Shown here: piece by piece, positions 39,201 to 46,078 of the stretch
How the letters are laid out: each line of letters begins with the position of its first letter
Position numbering within the stretch: position 1 is the stretch's first letter
NCBI RefSeq assembly: GCF_018070025.1
Contig: NZ_JAGPYQ010000001.1
Location: 5,270,001 to 5,334,000, forward strand
DNA from: Streptomyces liliiviolaceus
Lineage (GTDB): Bacteria; Actinomycetota; Actinomycetes; Streptomycetales; Streptomycetaceae
Length of the DNA: 64,000 nt
Direction: 5' to 3'
Program-made: the position numbers and the translations under genes
The notes under the pieces: model-generated
What the model was told of the DNA's origin: nothing
Seen by the model: the letters and a program-made list of their open reading frames with translations, nothing else
Databases searched by the model: none

Positions 39201-39651
39201 GCCGCAACCAGGAACTCAGGACAGCCAGAACAGCCCGGACAGCCCGGACAGCTTCGATGAAGATGCTCTGCGTGCCGTCTTCGAGCAGGAACTGCAAGGC
39301 AACAAGGCCCAGTCGGCGTCCCTGACGGCGGGGACGGCAGGGACGGCTGAAGCGAGAGGGTCGACAGGGGCGTCGTACGCCGAACGGCTCGCCCACTGCT
39401 GCCGGGCCAACATCTCCGCGATGACCGCCCACACCGCGCCCCGTCTGACCCGCACGCCCAGCGCCCTGTGGCTGGCCACCGAGATCACGCCCGATCTGCT
39501 CCTCGCCCCGCCCGCGCCGACGGCCGCCGAGGAATGGGCGGCGCTGCTCCCCCGTCCCACCCAGGTGCACCACGTACAGGCCACGCACTACGAGATCGTC
39601 ACCGGACGCCACGTACAGGACATAGCCCGCGTGATCGACGCCGACCGGTGA
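30229..39651 (+). CDS. hybrid NRPS-PKS, A-T-C-A-T-KS-KR-ACP-TE, 3140 aa
   Basis: Domain order with approximate residues: A1 1-520 (FYTSGTTGRPKG, NAYGPTESS), T1 Ser573, C 640-1060 (HHIAVDG at 762-768), A2 1090-1590 (LFTSGSTGVPKG), T2 Ser1638, KS 1705-2115 (Cys1862, His1998, His2036 all present), KR 2540-2720 (GGTGGIGTG, Ser2670, Tyr2683), ACP Ser2825, TE 2870-3140 (GWSFGA Ser2961, His3120). No AT domain lies between KS and KR. The A2 specificity residues read DVQFVAHVVK, a proline code. A1 reads roughly DAYFLGATFK, close to Val/Ile codes. Predicted product on the enzyme: Val(like)-Pro extended by a malonyl unit and reduced to a beta-hydroxy acid, then released. This is the core plan of detoxins/rimosamides. 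The C domain before A1 is reduced to the upstream stub. Confidence 0.93.
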   Translation: MSGSAASDSAAPDSAVSGPLLVEAVLGQARLTPGALAVLDGDHRLDYAGLDRASLRVVRALRARGVRPGQAVAVRLPRSWQLVCVMLGIRRAGATVVPLDAQSPAERRRHILDDSAAVALVQDGTDEATSGAPGDGPGPLPDGFLLDVGDLLGDLPRENAGSPFDEVTPATDAATSFLFYTSGTTGRPKGVEVKDAGIMRLADPGFLSPTAGARYASISNPAFDALSYEVWVPLLTGGTCVVLSDEQVQNPQLLAETLRHERIDALFVTAALFNAVTDSVPHCFDTVAHVLIGGEQLNATRVTRWYRDNPGTTTCLVNAYGPTESSTFALHHPVPRDFDGDTVPVGRPVPGTDALLVADGSRVAETDEIGELLLSGAGLATGYRNLPEETAQRFAPLPWHDAGRAVWYRTGDLARRDATGLVTFVGRADRQVKVRGFRIEPGEVEQRLGAHPAVRQARVCTRHDVDGAHELLAYLVLGAELTYEEYERHLTAALPPYMRPHRTHLVDALPRNANGKVDDAALLGSTTPAWRRTVGAVVEVTDAQREVLEMAGNVLGVTGLRPDDRWIPNGGDSLKALRLRFGIRRRWNVEVPQSVVLREDFAALTEAVTSRTEVSGSPGADQSPPHPSVPDPSGHRSAQATSEQQRLWLLDRSDPHGRAYDVPLAFHLQGTVDEDALRAALTRLVAEHPALRTAFRSTAEGLLQEVGDPFDPWEPADVLDGEGWEPTARRFFATPFDLAEARMLRAGLLRTLDGAVLLLHLHHIAVDGWSLNVLFRDLTAFTAQAAGLEEAGHGEEERSRHTPLDFALWQRRWHLEPSYDEQRSALRRHYATAEPSPLPPAAANTADTGARLLTASLDLVQRSRLDRLGAELGLTRFQLLLAAFSWSLYGVTGQTRPLVASPVSGRPVGEFASTVGMFANTVLLPLRLQPGEDLRRQLGRQAVEVQQILDRQDVTLADVLTDHDFGGGGPLFDFMFVLENTDFGALSLPDCRVRPVWPQPIDTKCALTLSVVEQDFGLDCLWEYAAGRFDADVVASAHRLFVRAIDLLTAADEDEDWSQGQDEPTLAAVVAPYRRTLPDPGRGARSTPAFTTVAEGFAAQVRRTPHAPALTTGDRTLTYTQLDAHARALAAELANRLPLPSDPGAPARVALHLTPSAEHIVALLAAAQLNLTVVPLDPAYPPALLRRVLHDADPLCILTAVGAEEGVAEIAPPELPRHPIDLAATDPAAPRPAPHAGLRPLYTLFTSGSTGVPKGVDVPDLTLCNLLHWQTESGGLGGAAVTQQFSMLSFDVSFQEIFTTLCSGGRLHLVRPEWRQDLPALLDQLEQAGVERLFLPFVALQLLAEHAVHLGRFPSRLREVVTAGEQLMCTDAVRDWFAGLTDARLFNHYGPTETHVVSGLCLEGDPMLWPTRPAIGHPVANAVLRVTDDSGEPLPPGAVGRLLIGGPMASPCYLGDAELNRSRFTELPGHGTFYRSGDLAHFDADGLLHFDGRDDDQVKISGHRLELGQLEAALLRHPSVVGALVSLDGDSLVALLQCRGDDPELDQLDAHLAGQLPPFARIRTFRRVETLPRTPSGKLDRRAVATQGRELRSGAATGPGATESVVSTLETRLCELFATVTGKRVLPDQRFFDAGAGSLDLMRFQLRCGVELGLTFTVADLFEHVTVRGLSRFLDTSAPAPAGATTRTTATATATVPVERNGGADEPIAVIGMAVRLPGAPDLASFWRMVESAERGIEHFPAAEGRVGARSQMDGLLAFDPQHFGISPQEARLMDPQQRHLLMSCVEALAHAGIADPAAGRVGLIAGCGENTYFQSMHREADPAALPDGFRLALHHDKDFLATKAAYHLNLTGPAFTVQAACASSLVGVHLAAGLLRQGEADVMLAGGVLVDTLLTDGYTYRPQHIFSPDGHCRPFSDDAAGTVGASGVGVVVLKPLSLAERDGDTVYAVVTGSALNNDGASKLGYSAPSVSGQREVIRTALRRSGRPATDIGYVEAHGTGTRLGDPVEVGALRQALDLPDSASVALSSVKSQIGHLGAAAGVVGLVRAALAVHHGVIPPNVDFRRLNPEIGADPGPFHIPTSARPWPAGRPRVAAVSSFGIGGTNAHLILEQHAPPVSARTPKGTGRSAHTGRLVLSGSSEQSLRTDARRIADHLAAAPQTYDQVLRHLSGGRPTRTHLVTADCPDAETAVAWLRRVADGSEPATGAAGAAGEVMELEQGPAASDDASGNLRQGAHSAPPPWDFPPPAFALTDHDFPRAARQPAQPVTAADPAATTPPVRMPEGEWLHQTEWARLRRAVPYTGSLSGRPVVVVTDGTSTPVDWKALHSAHSRVVHVTTGTAYVRSGGDRYEVDPADPASLARLLKDVGHDAPEGFEWLHTLPLRVEGPVGEGTLEDARRVCLDQTAALCQAVASLPPGARPRLWWLSHSAQPVTGEVSRPELGLLAAAVEVPRQELGLDTRWIDLPGADPADWAHLLPVVLADTTTDTTAGAVPGASLGAAPERRIALRQGYWWRPVARSVPRPLAHSAGLMGGAGLMEGDGEHLVLGGTGGIGTGIATWLLEHTGGRVVLLARRPHLPSALARWSDRVTLVAADLAEEPLDDVLERLAPHTGRLHGIVHAAGSASGALLIRRDSETMRDADRAKLNAVLLTERLIARHGPRYAVYCSSLSALFGGVGQFDYAAANGVLDAFAHHGGADSSATVRLSIGWDVWRDAGMALDSLGTDARHQAHLRTGLSTAEGLRVFADALELQLPHLLVSSTPLEASRYFYEPEARTADEVAREPAGAQTTSPDAAELIEAARELLGTDTLDPAASLYDLGADSLTLLDLLSEVKRLYGVDIELSHLSHQVSVDDLLARLGRPARAEEPTDDPVTVETWQTGDDQDVLCVIHPVGGDIQAYRPLVSALDARTTVCLVPDPALHDPGLPHWTVAERADRYLAALRARFPDARTRLRLAGWSFGALVAHSMAASAEAAGRPVERLYLLDPPAPQPGTQDSQNSPDSPDSFDEDALRAVFEQELQGNKAQSASLTAGTAGTAEARGSTGASYAERLAHCCRANISAMTAHTAPRLTRTPSALWLATEITPDLLLAPPAPTAAEEWAALLPRPTQVHHVQATHYEIVTGRHVQDIARVIDADR

Positions 39652-39739
39652 GCCACGGCCGACGGCCGCCGCCGACCGTCCCCCGCCCCTCCTTCGTCCC
39701 TCTGCCTGCCGCCCCTCACATCGGAACATCGGAGACACC

Positions 39740-40618
39740 ATGGATCAGTTCACCCTGGACGCCATCGCCCGCATCACGACGGCACCCCGTGAGACCTACG
39801 AAAGCTTCACCGTCGACCCGCTGACGCCGCTTCTCGGTGCGGAGATCTCCGGCCTCGACCTCTCCGAGGAACTGACTCCGGTCCAGCAGAAGGACATCCG
39901 GACGGCCTTCCTGACCCACCACGTCCTCGTCTTCCGCGACCAGCACCTCACCCCTGAGGATCACAAGCGGTTCGCCGCCCTGTTCGGGCCGCTGCACCTG
40001 GACTCCCTTCCCGAGGAAGGGGGCGACCCGTACATCCTGAAGGTCAGTGCCAACAAGGATTCCAAGGTCGTCGTCGGCAACGGCTGGCACGCCGACGGGA
40101 CAGCCGACGACGAGCCCTCACTCGGCTCGATGCTCTATGTGACCGAGGTGCCGGAGATCGGCAGCGGCGGCGACACCCTCTTCGCCAACATGCACCTCGC
40201 CTACGACATGCTGTCCCCGGCGATGAAGACGTTCCTGGACGGACTGACCGCCGTGCACGACGGTGCCCGCCCTTGGCTCACGCTGGGGCAGCTTCCCCCG
40301 GCGGAGTACGACGTGCCGCGCAACGAGCACCCGGTCGTGGTGCGCCACCCCGACACCGGCCGCAAGATCCTGTTCGTGAACGGGCCGTACACCTCAAACA
40401 TCACACAGCTGGCCGCGGGCGAGAGCAAGGCCGTCCTGGAGATGCTGTACGACCACGTCGCCCGTACGAACCTGCTGCACTGCCGGGTGCGCTGGGAGGC
40501 CAACACCCTGGTGTTCTGGGACAACCGCTGTGTCCAGCACCACGCCACCTGGGACTACTTCCCGTACTCCCGCTACGGGCAGCGCGTCGCGATCGACGGG
40601 ACCCGACCCCAGGCATGA
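39740..40618 (+). CDS. TauD/TfdA-family Fe(II)/2-oxoglutarate dioxygenase, 292 aa
   Basis: Cupin-fold dioxygenase. The iron ligands are His117 and Asp119 in WHADGT and His267 in WDNRCVQHH; an Arg in RYGQRVAIDG binds 2-oxoglutarate. These enzymes hydroxylate or desaturate unactivated carbons. It is 88 bp after the NRPS-PKS gene on the same strand, so it belongs to the operon. A TauD enzyme is a hallmark of the detoxin/rimosamide clusters, where the proline-derived ring carries a hydroxyl, so ring hydroxylation of the Pro-derived unit is the best guess. Start ATG 39740 with CGGAGA upstream. A terminator follows. Confidence 0.92.
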   Translation: MDQFTLDAIARITTAPRETYESFTVDPLTPLLGAEISGLDLSEELTPVQQKDIRTAFLTHHVLVFRDQHLTPEDHKRFAALFGPLHLDSLPEEGGDPYILKVSANKDSKVVVGNGWHADGTADDEPSLGSMLYVTEVPEIGSGGDTLFANMHLAYDMLSPAMKTFLDGLTAVHDGARPWLTLGQLPPAEYDVPRNEHPVVVRHPDTGRKILFVNGPYTSNITQLAAGESKAVLEMLYDHVARTNLLHCRVRWEANTLVFWDNRCVQHHATWDYFPYSRYGQRVAIDGTRPQA

Positions 40619-40681
40619 TCCGGCCGCGGCCCTGATCGGACCAGAGGCCCGCTCACCGACATGGCCCCAGGCGATACGGCC

Positions 40682-40712
40682 GGGCCCGCCCCCGCACTGC
40701 CGGGGCGGGCCC
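40682..40712. terminator. hairpin terminator between convergent TauD and F5/8-domain genes
   Basis: GGGCCCGCCCC (40682-40692) pairs perfectly with 40702-40712 across a 9-nt loop. It ends the NRPS operon and may also serve the convergent gene that stops at 40744. Confidence 0.8.
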
Positions 40713-40743
40713 GCCTGTCTGTGTCCCTGTCCTCGTCGAGGGG

Positions 40744-42336
40744 TCAGGGGCGCAGGTACCGGGTCAGCTGTTCCAGCAGGCGCGCGGCGTCCTGGAGGTT
40801 CCGGGCGGTGTCCGAGAAGTCCGCGGCGAGCAGTTCCCCGGGCTCGTCGCCTCCTTGCCCCTCGGCCCCGGTGGCGGGAGCGGGGATCCTCGTCCCGCGG
40901 TAGCCCACGGGCTCCGCGTCCGCGCTCTGGCGGTACCCGACGAAGTCGCTGACGCCGGGAGCCGCGGCCTCGGCACCCCCGTCGAAGAAGCGCACATCGA
41001 GCAACTGGGTCTCGTCCGCGCCGTGGTTGTCGATGATCCGCAGGCGGTAGTACCGACAGGCCTCGGAGCGGGCGAGCGTGAACTCCTTGCACTGGTAGCG
41101 CCCGCGAAAGACCTCGCCCTCGCGGGAGTCCAGCGGCGTCCAGGACCGGCCGTCGGAGGAACCCTCCAGCACCCATTCCGCCGGGTCCCGTTCGGGGACG
41201 TCGTTGGCGGAGGTCAGGCTGTAGGCGCTCACGGCGACGGGCAGGTCGAAGGTGAAGCTCAGCTCGGGGTCCTGCTCGTGGGCGAGCCACTTGCCGCCCG
41301 ACTTCAGCAGGTTCTCCGCGACCTCGCCGAAGTCCGTGAACTCGTCGCTGGCCCACACCTGCGTGACCAGCTCGGTGACGTCGCGCCGCTCGCCGGGGGC
41401 CGTGGGCCGTCCCGCTACGACCGGGAGGAGCAGAGAGAGCGAGGTGGCCGCGCCGGCGCGGTCGCTCCACGTCACGCGGTCCACCGGGACGCCGCCGTCG
41501 TCGAGCAGCAGCCGCAGTCGGCCGGCCGGGCTCCACACGCCGTCGTGCTCCTCCTCGGTGGTGAAATGCTGCGGGGCGGCACCGGCGCCGCGCCCGCCCT
41601 GGGGCAGCGGGCCGGTGAGGGTGCCGCGCAGTTCACCGAGGGAGCCGTCGGCGTCCCTGAAGTGGCCGTGGAACCCTGACAGATCCGTGCGGAACGCCAC
41701 GGAGGACTCCGCTCCCGTGGTCCCGCGCCACGCGAGCCGGGTGACGGGTTCCCGCTCGCCCGCCTCGTCGCGGGTCTCGCTCCGGTCGAGCTGGAGACGC
41801 AGATCCGCTCCCGGCTGCCAGGCGGAGGCTCCCAGGCGGCGCCGCTCGGTGGCGAAGACCCACCCGGAGCGTTCGCCTGCCCCGTGCCCGGACTTACGCA
41901 GTGCCCGGCCGTCGTGTGCGGCGGAGTCCACCGTGAGGGTCCGCAGCCGTATCACGCCGTCGCCCTCGCCCCCGTCCTCGTCGGCGGCCGCGTTGCGTAT
42001 CGCCAGGACGTTGGCACCCGGCCGCAGCGCCGTGCCGGGCACGGTCAGCACGAACTCCCGTACGGTGTCGGGCCCTTCGGCTCCAGGAAGCAGGAAGCCC
42101 TTGGCCACCGGCTCCCCGTTCACCTGCGCGTCGAGGGGCGCGGCGACGCCGATCACCGACATCCGCAGCTCGGCCTCGGCGATCTCCTCCCCGTCCGGCA
42201 CCATGAAGTCCACGGCGAGGTGACCGCCGGACGCCACCACCACATAGGTCGGGGCGACCGCACAGCGGTCTTGGCGAACGACGGCGTTCGCCAGCTTGGC
42301 GGGCCGGGTGGCGAAATCGGCGAAGACAAGGTCCAT
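40744..42336 (-). CDS. F5/8-type C (discoidin) domain protein of unknown role, 530 aa
   Basis: No signal peptide is seen, so the protein is probably cytoplasmic. Residues ~1-140 form a beta-rich sandwich (VVASGGHLAVDFMVPDGEE). A middle section (~150-320) contains several motifs of the type ATSLSLLLPVV. Residues ~345-455 are a galactose-binding-like discoidin domain (EWVLEGSSDGRSWTPLDSRE, then ACRYYRLRIIDNHG). It lies 160 bp downstream of the gamma-glutamyltransferase on the same strand and ends the catabolic island. Such domains bind carbohydrates or lipids. The role in the pathway is unclear. Confidence 0.65.
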   Translation of the reverse strand: MDLVFADFATRPAKLANAVVRQDRCAVAPTYVVVASGGHLAVDFMVPDGEEIAEAELRMSVIGVAAPLDAQVNGEPVAKGFLLPGAEGPDTVREFVLTVPGTALRPGANVLAIRNAAADEDGGEGDGVIRLRTLTVDSAAHDGRALRKSGHGAGERSGWVFATERRRLGASAWQPGADLRLQLDRSETRDEAGEREPVTRLAWRGTTGAESSVAFRTDLSGFHGHFRDADGSLGELRGTLTGPLPQGGRGAGAAPQHFTTEEEHDGVWSPAGRLRLLLDDGGVPVDRVTWSDRAGAATSLSLLLPVVAGRPTAPGERRDVTELVTQVWASDEFTDFGEVAENLLKSGGKWLAHEQDPELSFTFDLPVAVSAYSLTSANDVPERDPAEWVLEGSSDGRSWTPLDSREGEVFRGRYQCKEFTLARSEACRYYRLRIIDNHGADETQLLDVRFFDGGAEAAAPGVSDFVGYRQSADAEPVGYRGTRIPAPATGAEGQGGDEPGELLAADFSDTARNLQDAARLLEQLTRYLRP

Positions 42337-42496
42337 TGCGTTTCCTCACGAGCGTCCACTGCACCGCACACGGCCGGGCGACCGGTCCAGTGCTCCATGT
42401 CGTCCCGGAGACTAACGGCCACCACTGACAACGGGCCTTTACCGCAAGGCAGTTGCGTGCTCGCTGTGTACAGACGACGTGCAGACGACCGTCGTC

Positions 42497-44008
42497 TCAT
42501 CCAGCCCCAAGGCCGACGATCACGGCCGTCGTGCCGTCCGCTCTGGGGTCCGTTGCCGCGTCGGGTTCGCCGTCTCGCAGGCGGGCCGTCTGGACGTGGC
42601 CCGCCTCGTCGTGCGGGCCCTGTGTCACGGACACCTCCAGGCCCAGGCGGTGTGCGGTGGCGGTCAGCCGGTCGGTGTCCGGGGTGCCGGGTTCCAGGAC
42701 GAGGGTGGGGTGCGGGCGGTTCAGGTCGCGGGAGCCGATGACCCATCGAGGGCGGGCCAGCACGGCGTCCGGGGACGGGGCGTCGAGCAGGTCCTCGGCC
42801 ACCTGGGACAGGATCCAGGCCTGGGCCCTGCCGCCCTGGCAGCCCAGGGACACCACACGGCCCGGGGCGGTGGCGAGCGCCGGGCACAGGGTGTGCGGGG
42901 GCCGTGCCCCGGGCCGCAGCGCCCCGGGGTGCGCCGGGTCCAGGCTGAACGCCGAGCCGCGGTTGTGGAGCACGATGCCGGTGGCCGGGTCGGCGATGCC
43001 GGATCCGAAACTCTGGAACACGCTCTGGATCAGGGACACGGCGTTGCCCTCGTCGTCGACGGCGGTGACGGCGACCGTGTCCCCGGCCGGTCGGGGTCCG
43101 GCGGGCAGCGCCGTGACGTCACGCTCCGCGCGCAGCAGCAGCCCTTCGAGGTCCACCGTTCCCGAGCGGGGGTCGCCGAGCAGCGCGTCCCGGCTCAGTT
43201 CCGCCTGCCGGGCCGCCGTCAACGGGTCCGTCCCGTGTCCCAGTACGGCGAGGAGGGAAGCTCCCTGGCTGGGAGGCGGGGCCACCCACCAGGTGACGCC
43301 GATCGCGTTGTCGGCCGCGCTCAGCGGGGCGGTGTTCTCGGCCCGGTGGTCGGCGAAGTCCGTCGCGTCCAGGAGGCTGCCGCGTTCGCGCAGGCCCGCC
43401 ACCAGGCGCCGGGCGGTCGGCCCGGTGTAGAAGTGCCGCCAGTCGTCGGAGAGTTCCCGCAGGGTCGCGGCGAGGGCCGGCTGGAGCAGGGTGGCTCCGA
43501 CGGGCAGCGGGTCACCCGTCTTGTCCAGCAGCAGCGCCGAAAGGCCCGCGTCGGCCCGTACGACGTCGAGGCGGTTGCGGATCGCCCGGGCCAGGCCCTC
43601 GCTCACCGGGACACCGCCGTCGGCCAGGGCGACGGCCGGCGCGAGACTCCGGGCGAGCGGCAGGCGCGCCCCGAGACGGGCGAGTTCCGCCCAGCCGGCG
43701 ACCACTCCGGGGACCGTCACCGTGAGCGGGCCGCCGGGCGGCATCCGGTCCCCCGCCGCCCGCAGCCGTGCCGGGTCGGTGGCCGCCGCCGCGGCTCCCG
43801 CCGAGAGCACCGAACGGACCGTGCCGCGTACGCCGTCGCGCACCAGGGCGACGAGGTCGCCGCCGATGGAGCACTGGTGCGGGTACGCCACCGTGAGTGC
43901 CGCCGCGGCGGCGAGCGCGGCATCGATCAACCCGCCGCCCTCGGCGGTCACTTGGCGGGCCGCCTCGACGGCGGCGGGATGGGGCGCGGCGATCGCGATC
44001 GTGGCCAC
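42497..44008 (-). CDS. gamma-glutamyltransferase-family Ntn hydrolase, 503 aa
   Basis: Autoprocessing N-terminal nucleophile enzyme. The large-subunit signature TWWVAPPPSQGASLLAVLG matches the PPSSGG region, and Thr311 in GDTVAVTAVDDEGNAVS aligns with the nucleophile of TTHxSVVDxxGNAVS. The small subunit starts there and includes NRGSAFSLDP. No signal peptide is visible, so it is cytoplasmic, unlike classical periplasmic forms. It could remove a gamma-glutamyl group from a metabolite. The GTG at 44008 follows the cyclase stop by 2 nt. With the GS-like ligase at 60757 it could form an add-and-remove gamma-glutamyl cycle. Confidence 0.88.
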   Translation of the reverse strand: MATIAIAAPHPAAVEAARQVTAEGGGLIDAALAAAAALTVAYPHQCSIGGDLVALVRDGVRGTVRSVLSAGAAAAATDPARLRAAGDRMPPGGPLTVTVPGVVAGWAELARLGARLPLARSLAPAVALADGGVPVSEGLARAIRNRLDVVRADAGLSALLLDKTGDPLPVGATLLQPALAATLRELSDDWRHFYTGPTARRLVAGLRERGSLLDATDFADHRAENTAPLSAADNAIGVTWWVAPPPSQGASLLAVLGHGTDPLTAARQAELSRDALLGDPRSGTVDLEGLLLRAERDVTALPAGPRPAGDTVAVTAVDDEGNAVSLIQSVFQSFGSGIADPATGIVLHNRGSAFSLDPAHPGALRPGARPPHTLCPALATAPGRVVSLGCQGGRAQAWILSQVAEDLLDAPSPDAVLARPRWVIGSRDLNRPHPTLVLEPGTPDTDRLTATAHRLGLEVSVTQGPHDEAGHVQTARLRDGEPDAATDPRADGTTAVIVGLGAG

Positions 44009-44010
44009 GG

Positions 44011-44643
44011 TCAGTCCCGGGTGGTGAGGATGGCGCGGGCGAAGGAACCGTCGGCGCCGACCAGTTTCGTGGGCAGGCACGTCAGGTCGTAGGTACCGCC
44101 GGGCACCTGGTCGAGGTCCGCGTTCTCCAGGATGAGGACACCCGCCCCCAACAGGGAGTGGTGGACGTCCCAGGTGTCGGTGCGGTGATGGCTCTCGATG
44201 GTCAGGTAGTCGATGCCGATGAGTTCGACGTCGTGCTCGATCAGCCAGTCGGCCGCCTTCGGGGAGAGGCCCACCCACTGCGGCGCCCGCTCGGTCTCCT
44301 TGAGGGGGCCCGCGGAGTTGGAGGTCTTGAGCAGGATCCGGGTGTGCCCGGCCGCCCCGCCCTCCTCCAGGTGGTGCGGTTCCACGTCACCCTCGACATG
44401 AGTCAGGTCGATGACGAGGGCCGGTCCGACCAGCGAGTACAGGGACACCTCGTCGATCGGGGTGGCGCCGTCGCGGAAGTGGGCGGGGGCGTCGACGTGG
44501 GTGCCGGTGTGGGCGCCGAGCCGCCACCTCGTGACGTTGGAGGCGTCGCCGTGGGAAAGGGACTCGACGATCTCGACCTCGGGCTTGCGCCCCCAGTGCA
44601 GCATCTCGGGGTGGATGGGCAGGGTGATGTCGTAGATCTTCAC
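44011..44643 (-). CDS. cyclase-family metal hydrolase (kynurenine-formamidase-like), 210 aa
   Basis: Contains GAHTGTHVDAPAHF, the HxGTHxDxPxHF metal motif of the cyclase/KynB family, near residue 50. Members hydrolyse formamides, isatin or other amide bonds using Zn or Mn. GTG 44643 (VKIYDITLPI) overlaps the creatininase stop by 4 nt (GTGA), so the two are translationally coupled. Likely an amide or lactam opening step in the island. It is cytoplasmic and of normal length. Confidence 0.88.
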   Translation of the reverse strand: MKIYDITLPIHPEMLHWGRKPEVEIVESLSHGDASNVTRWRLGAHTGTHVDAPAHFRDGATPIDEVSLYSLVGPALVIDLTHVEGDVEPHHLEEGGAAGHTRILLKTSNSAGPLKETERAPQWVGLSPKAADWLIEHDVELIGIDYLTIESHHRTDTWDVHHSLLGAGVLILENADLDQVPGGTYDLTCLPTKLVGADGSFARAILTTRD

Positions 44644-45524
44644 GCGGTGGCTCCAGGGTGCGGGACGCGGGCAGGGCCGTGGGTCGGGCCGGGACGGTGG
44701 GTCGGGTCGGGCCACGGTTCGCCCACGGCGGCCGACACGGCCCGGGCGGTGGTGAGCACGCAGCGGTCGAACTCCTCGCCGCCGTGCTTCGCGTCGGCGT
44801 CTCCCACGTCACGGCCCCAGACCCCGGTCTCGCTGACCTGGTCCATCCGGTAGTCCCAGAAGGAGTCCACGTCGATGTGCGAGGTGGCCTTCTCCATGTG
44901 CACGAGTTCGGGGTGGAGGTGGAGCATGACCGAGGTCTCGAAGAAGTTGGCGTGCATCAGCGCCCGCCCGTACTGGACGTGCCCGTTCACCTCGGGTCCG
45001 GGGTACATCGTCACGTAACCCAGGGCCCGTACCCGGGCGTCGCGGTGGCGCACCCTCAGCTTCTCCGCGGACACGTCGAGCGCGCCGTTGTTCCAGATGT
45101 GGCCGTTGAGCAGGATGAACTGCCGTACTCCGGAGGCGTACAGGGAGTCGATGACGTCCTCGACGACGGCGATCATCGTCTCGGGGCGGAGCGCGACCGT
45201 GCCGCCGAAGTCGCCGTGGGAGGCGGAGACGCCGAAGCTGAGCGGGGGCACGACCGGTACGCCGGTGAGTGCCGAGACGCCGTCGGCGACGGCACGGCAG
45301 ATGAGGGTGTCGACGGCCAACGGCAGGTGCGGGCCGTGCTGTTCGGTGGCGCCGACGGGGATGATCACGGCGTTCCGTGCGGCGGCGGTGGACTCTGCCT
45401 GCTGCCAGGTCAGTTCCTCCCATCGCACCGGGAGTCCGGAGCCGCCGAGTTCGTCGGCGAGGGCCGGAACGTCGAGGCCGGTGGGGACGGGCCGGCTGTC
45501 GGCCCCGGGGACGGCTGCTGTCAT
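44640..45524 (-). CDS. creatininase-family amidohydrolase, 294 aa
   Basis: Creatininase fold with the metal-binding pattern GATEQHGPHLPLAVDT near residue 55, VSASHGDFGGTVALRP and LLNGHIWNN. Family members open cyclic amides such as creatinine or formamidopyrimidines, using two metal ions. ATG 45524 (MTAAVPG) has a purine-rich GAAGAGGGAAG upstream. The stop overlaps the cyclase start. Together with the downstream cyclase-family hydrolase it points to stepwise ring opening and amide cleavage. The C-terminal ~25 residues are a Pro/His-rich tail. Confidence 0.88.
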   Translation of the reverse strand: MTAAVPGADSRPVPTGLDVPALADELGGSGLPVRWEELTWQQAESTAAARNAVIIPVGATEQHGPHLPLAVDTLICRAVADGVSALTGVPVVPPLSFGVSASHGDFGGTVALRPETMIAVVEDVIDSLYASGVRQFILLNGHIWNNGALDVSAEKLRVRHRDARVRALGYVTMYPGPEVNGHVQYGRALMHANFFETSVMLHLHPELVHMEKATSHIDVDSFWDYRMDQVSETGVWGRDVGDADAKHGGEEFDRCVLTTARAVSAAVGEPWPDPTHRPGPTHGPARVPHPGATA

Positions 45525-45598
45525 GGTGCTTCCCTCTTCTTCGCGCTTCTTCGCGGCCTCGCGGCCAGATGTGTGCGGGTGTGCCGCACGGCCGGTGG

Positions 45599-46078
45599 TC
45601 ACCAGGCGCGCCGGCTCTTGTCCGGCAGCAGGTCCAGGGCCCGTACCGGGACGACCTCGTTCTCCTCGACCGTGGTGATCCAGACCGTCGCGTCCGGGCT
45701 GTAGTCGCTGATCAGTTCCCGGCACACACCGCACGGCGCGATCACCCGGAACCGTCCGGCGGGTTTGATCTGGACGGAGACGACCGAGGCGACCTCCAGC
45801 GGGCGTTCGCCCGGGTACGCCCCGCGGGCCGCTCCCAGGGCGACGCCCTCGGCGCAGATGGAGCTGCGCCGGCAGGAGCCTTCGAGGTGGACCCCGGTGT
45901 GCACGGCTCCGTCGGCCGTACGCACCGCGGACGCCACCTCGTGCCGGCCGTCGCGCCAGACACGGGCCAGCAACTCCTGCGCCAGAGTGAGCAGTTCGGC
46001 GTCGGCCTCGCTCATGGACGCGGGCACGGTGACGCGCGCGACGCCGGTGGACGCCGTACCGGGGAGCGCGGCACTCAC
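45599..46078 (-). CDS. cytidine/blasticidin-deaminase-like zinc protein, 159 aa
   Basis: Zinc deaminase fold of the tetrameric cytidine deaminase class. The zinc ligands are the Cys of SICAEG (CAE replaces HAE) and the two Cys of APCGVCRE; the Glu is the proton shuttle. The ending DLLPDKSRRAW and the CAE/PCGxCR pair also recall blasticidin-S deaminase. GTG 46078 overlaps the amidohydrolase stop by 4 nt, which fixes the start; MSEADAELL further in is an alternative. In this operon it could deaminate an aminated heterocycle. Confidence 0.82.
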   Translation of the reverse strand: MSAALPGTASTGVARVTVPASMSEADAELLTLAQELLARVWRDGRHEVASAVRTADGAVHTGVHLEGSCRRSSICAEGVALGAARGAYPGERPLEVASVVSVQIKPAGRFRVIAPCGVCRELISDYSPDATVWITTVEENEVVPVRALDLLPDKSRRAW

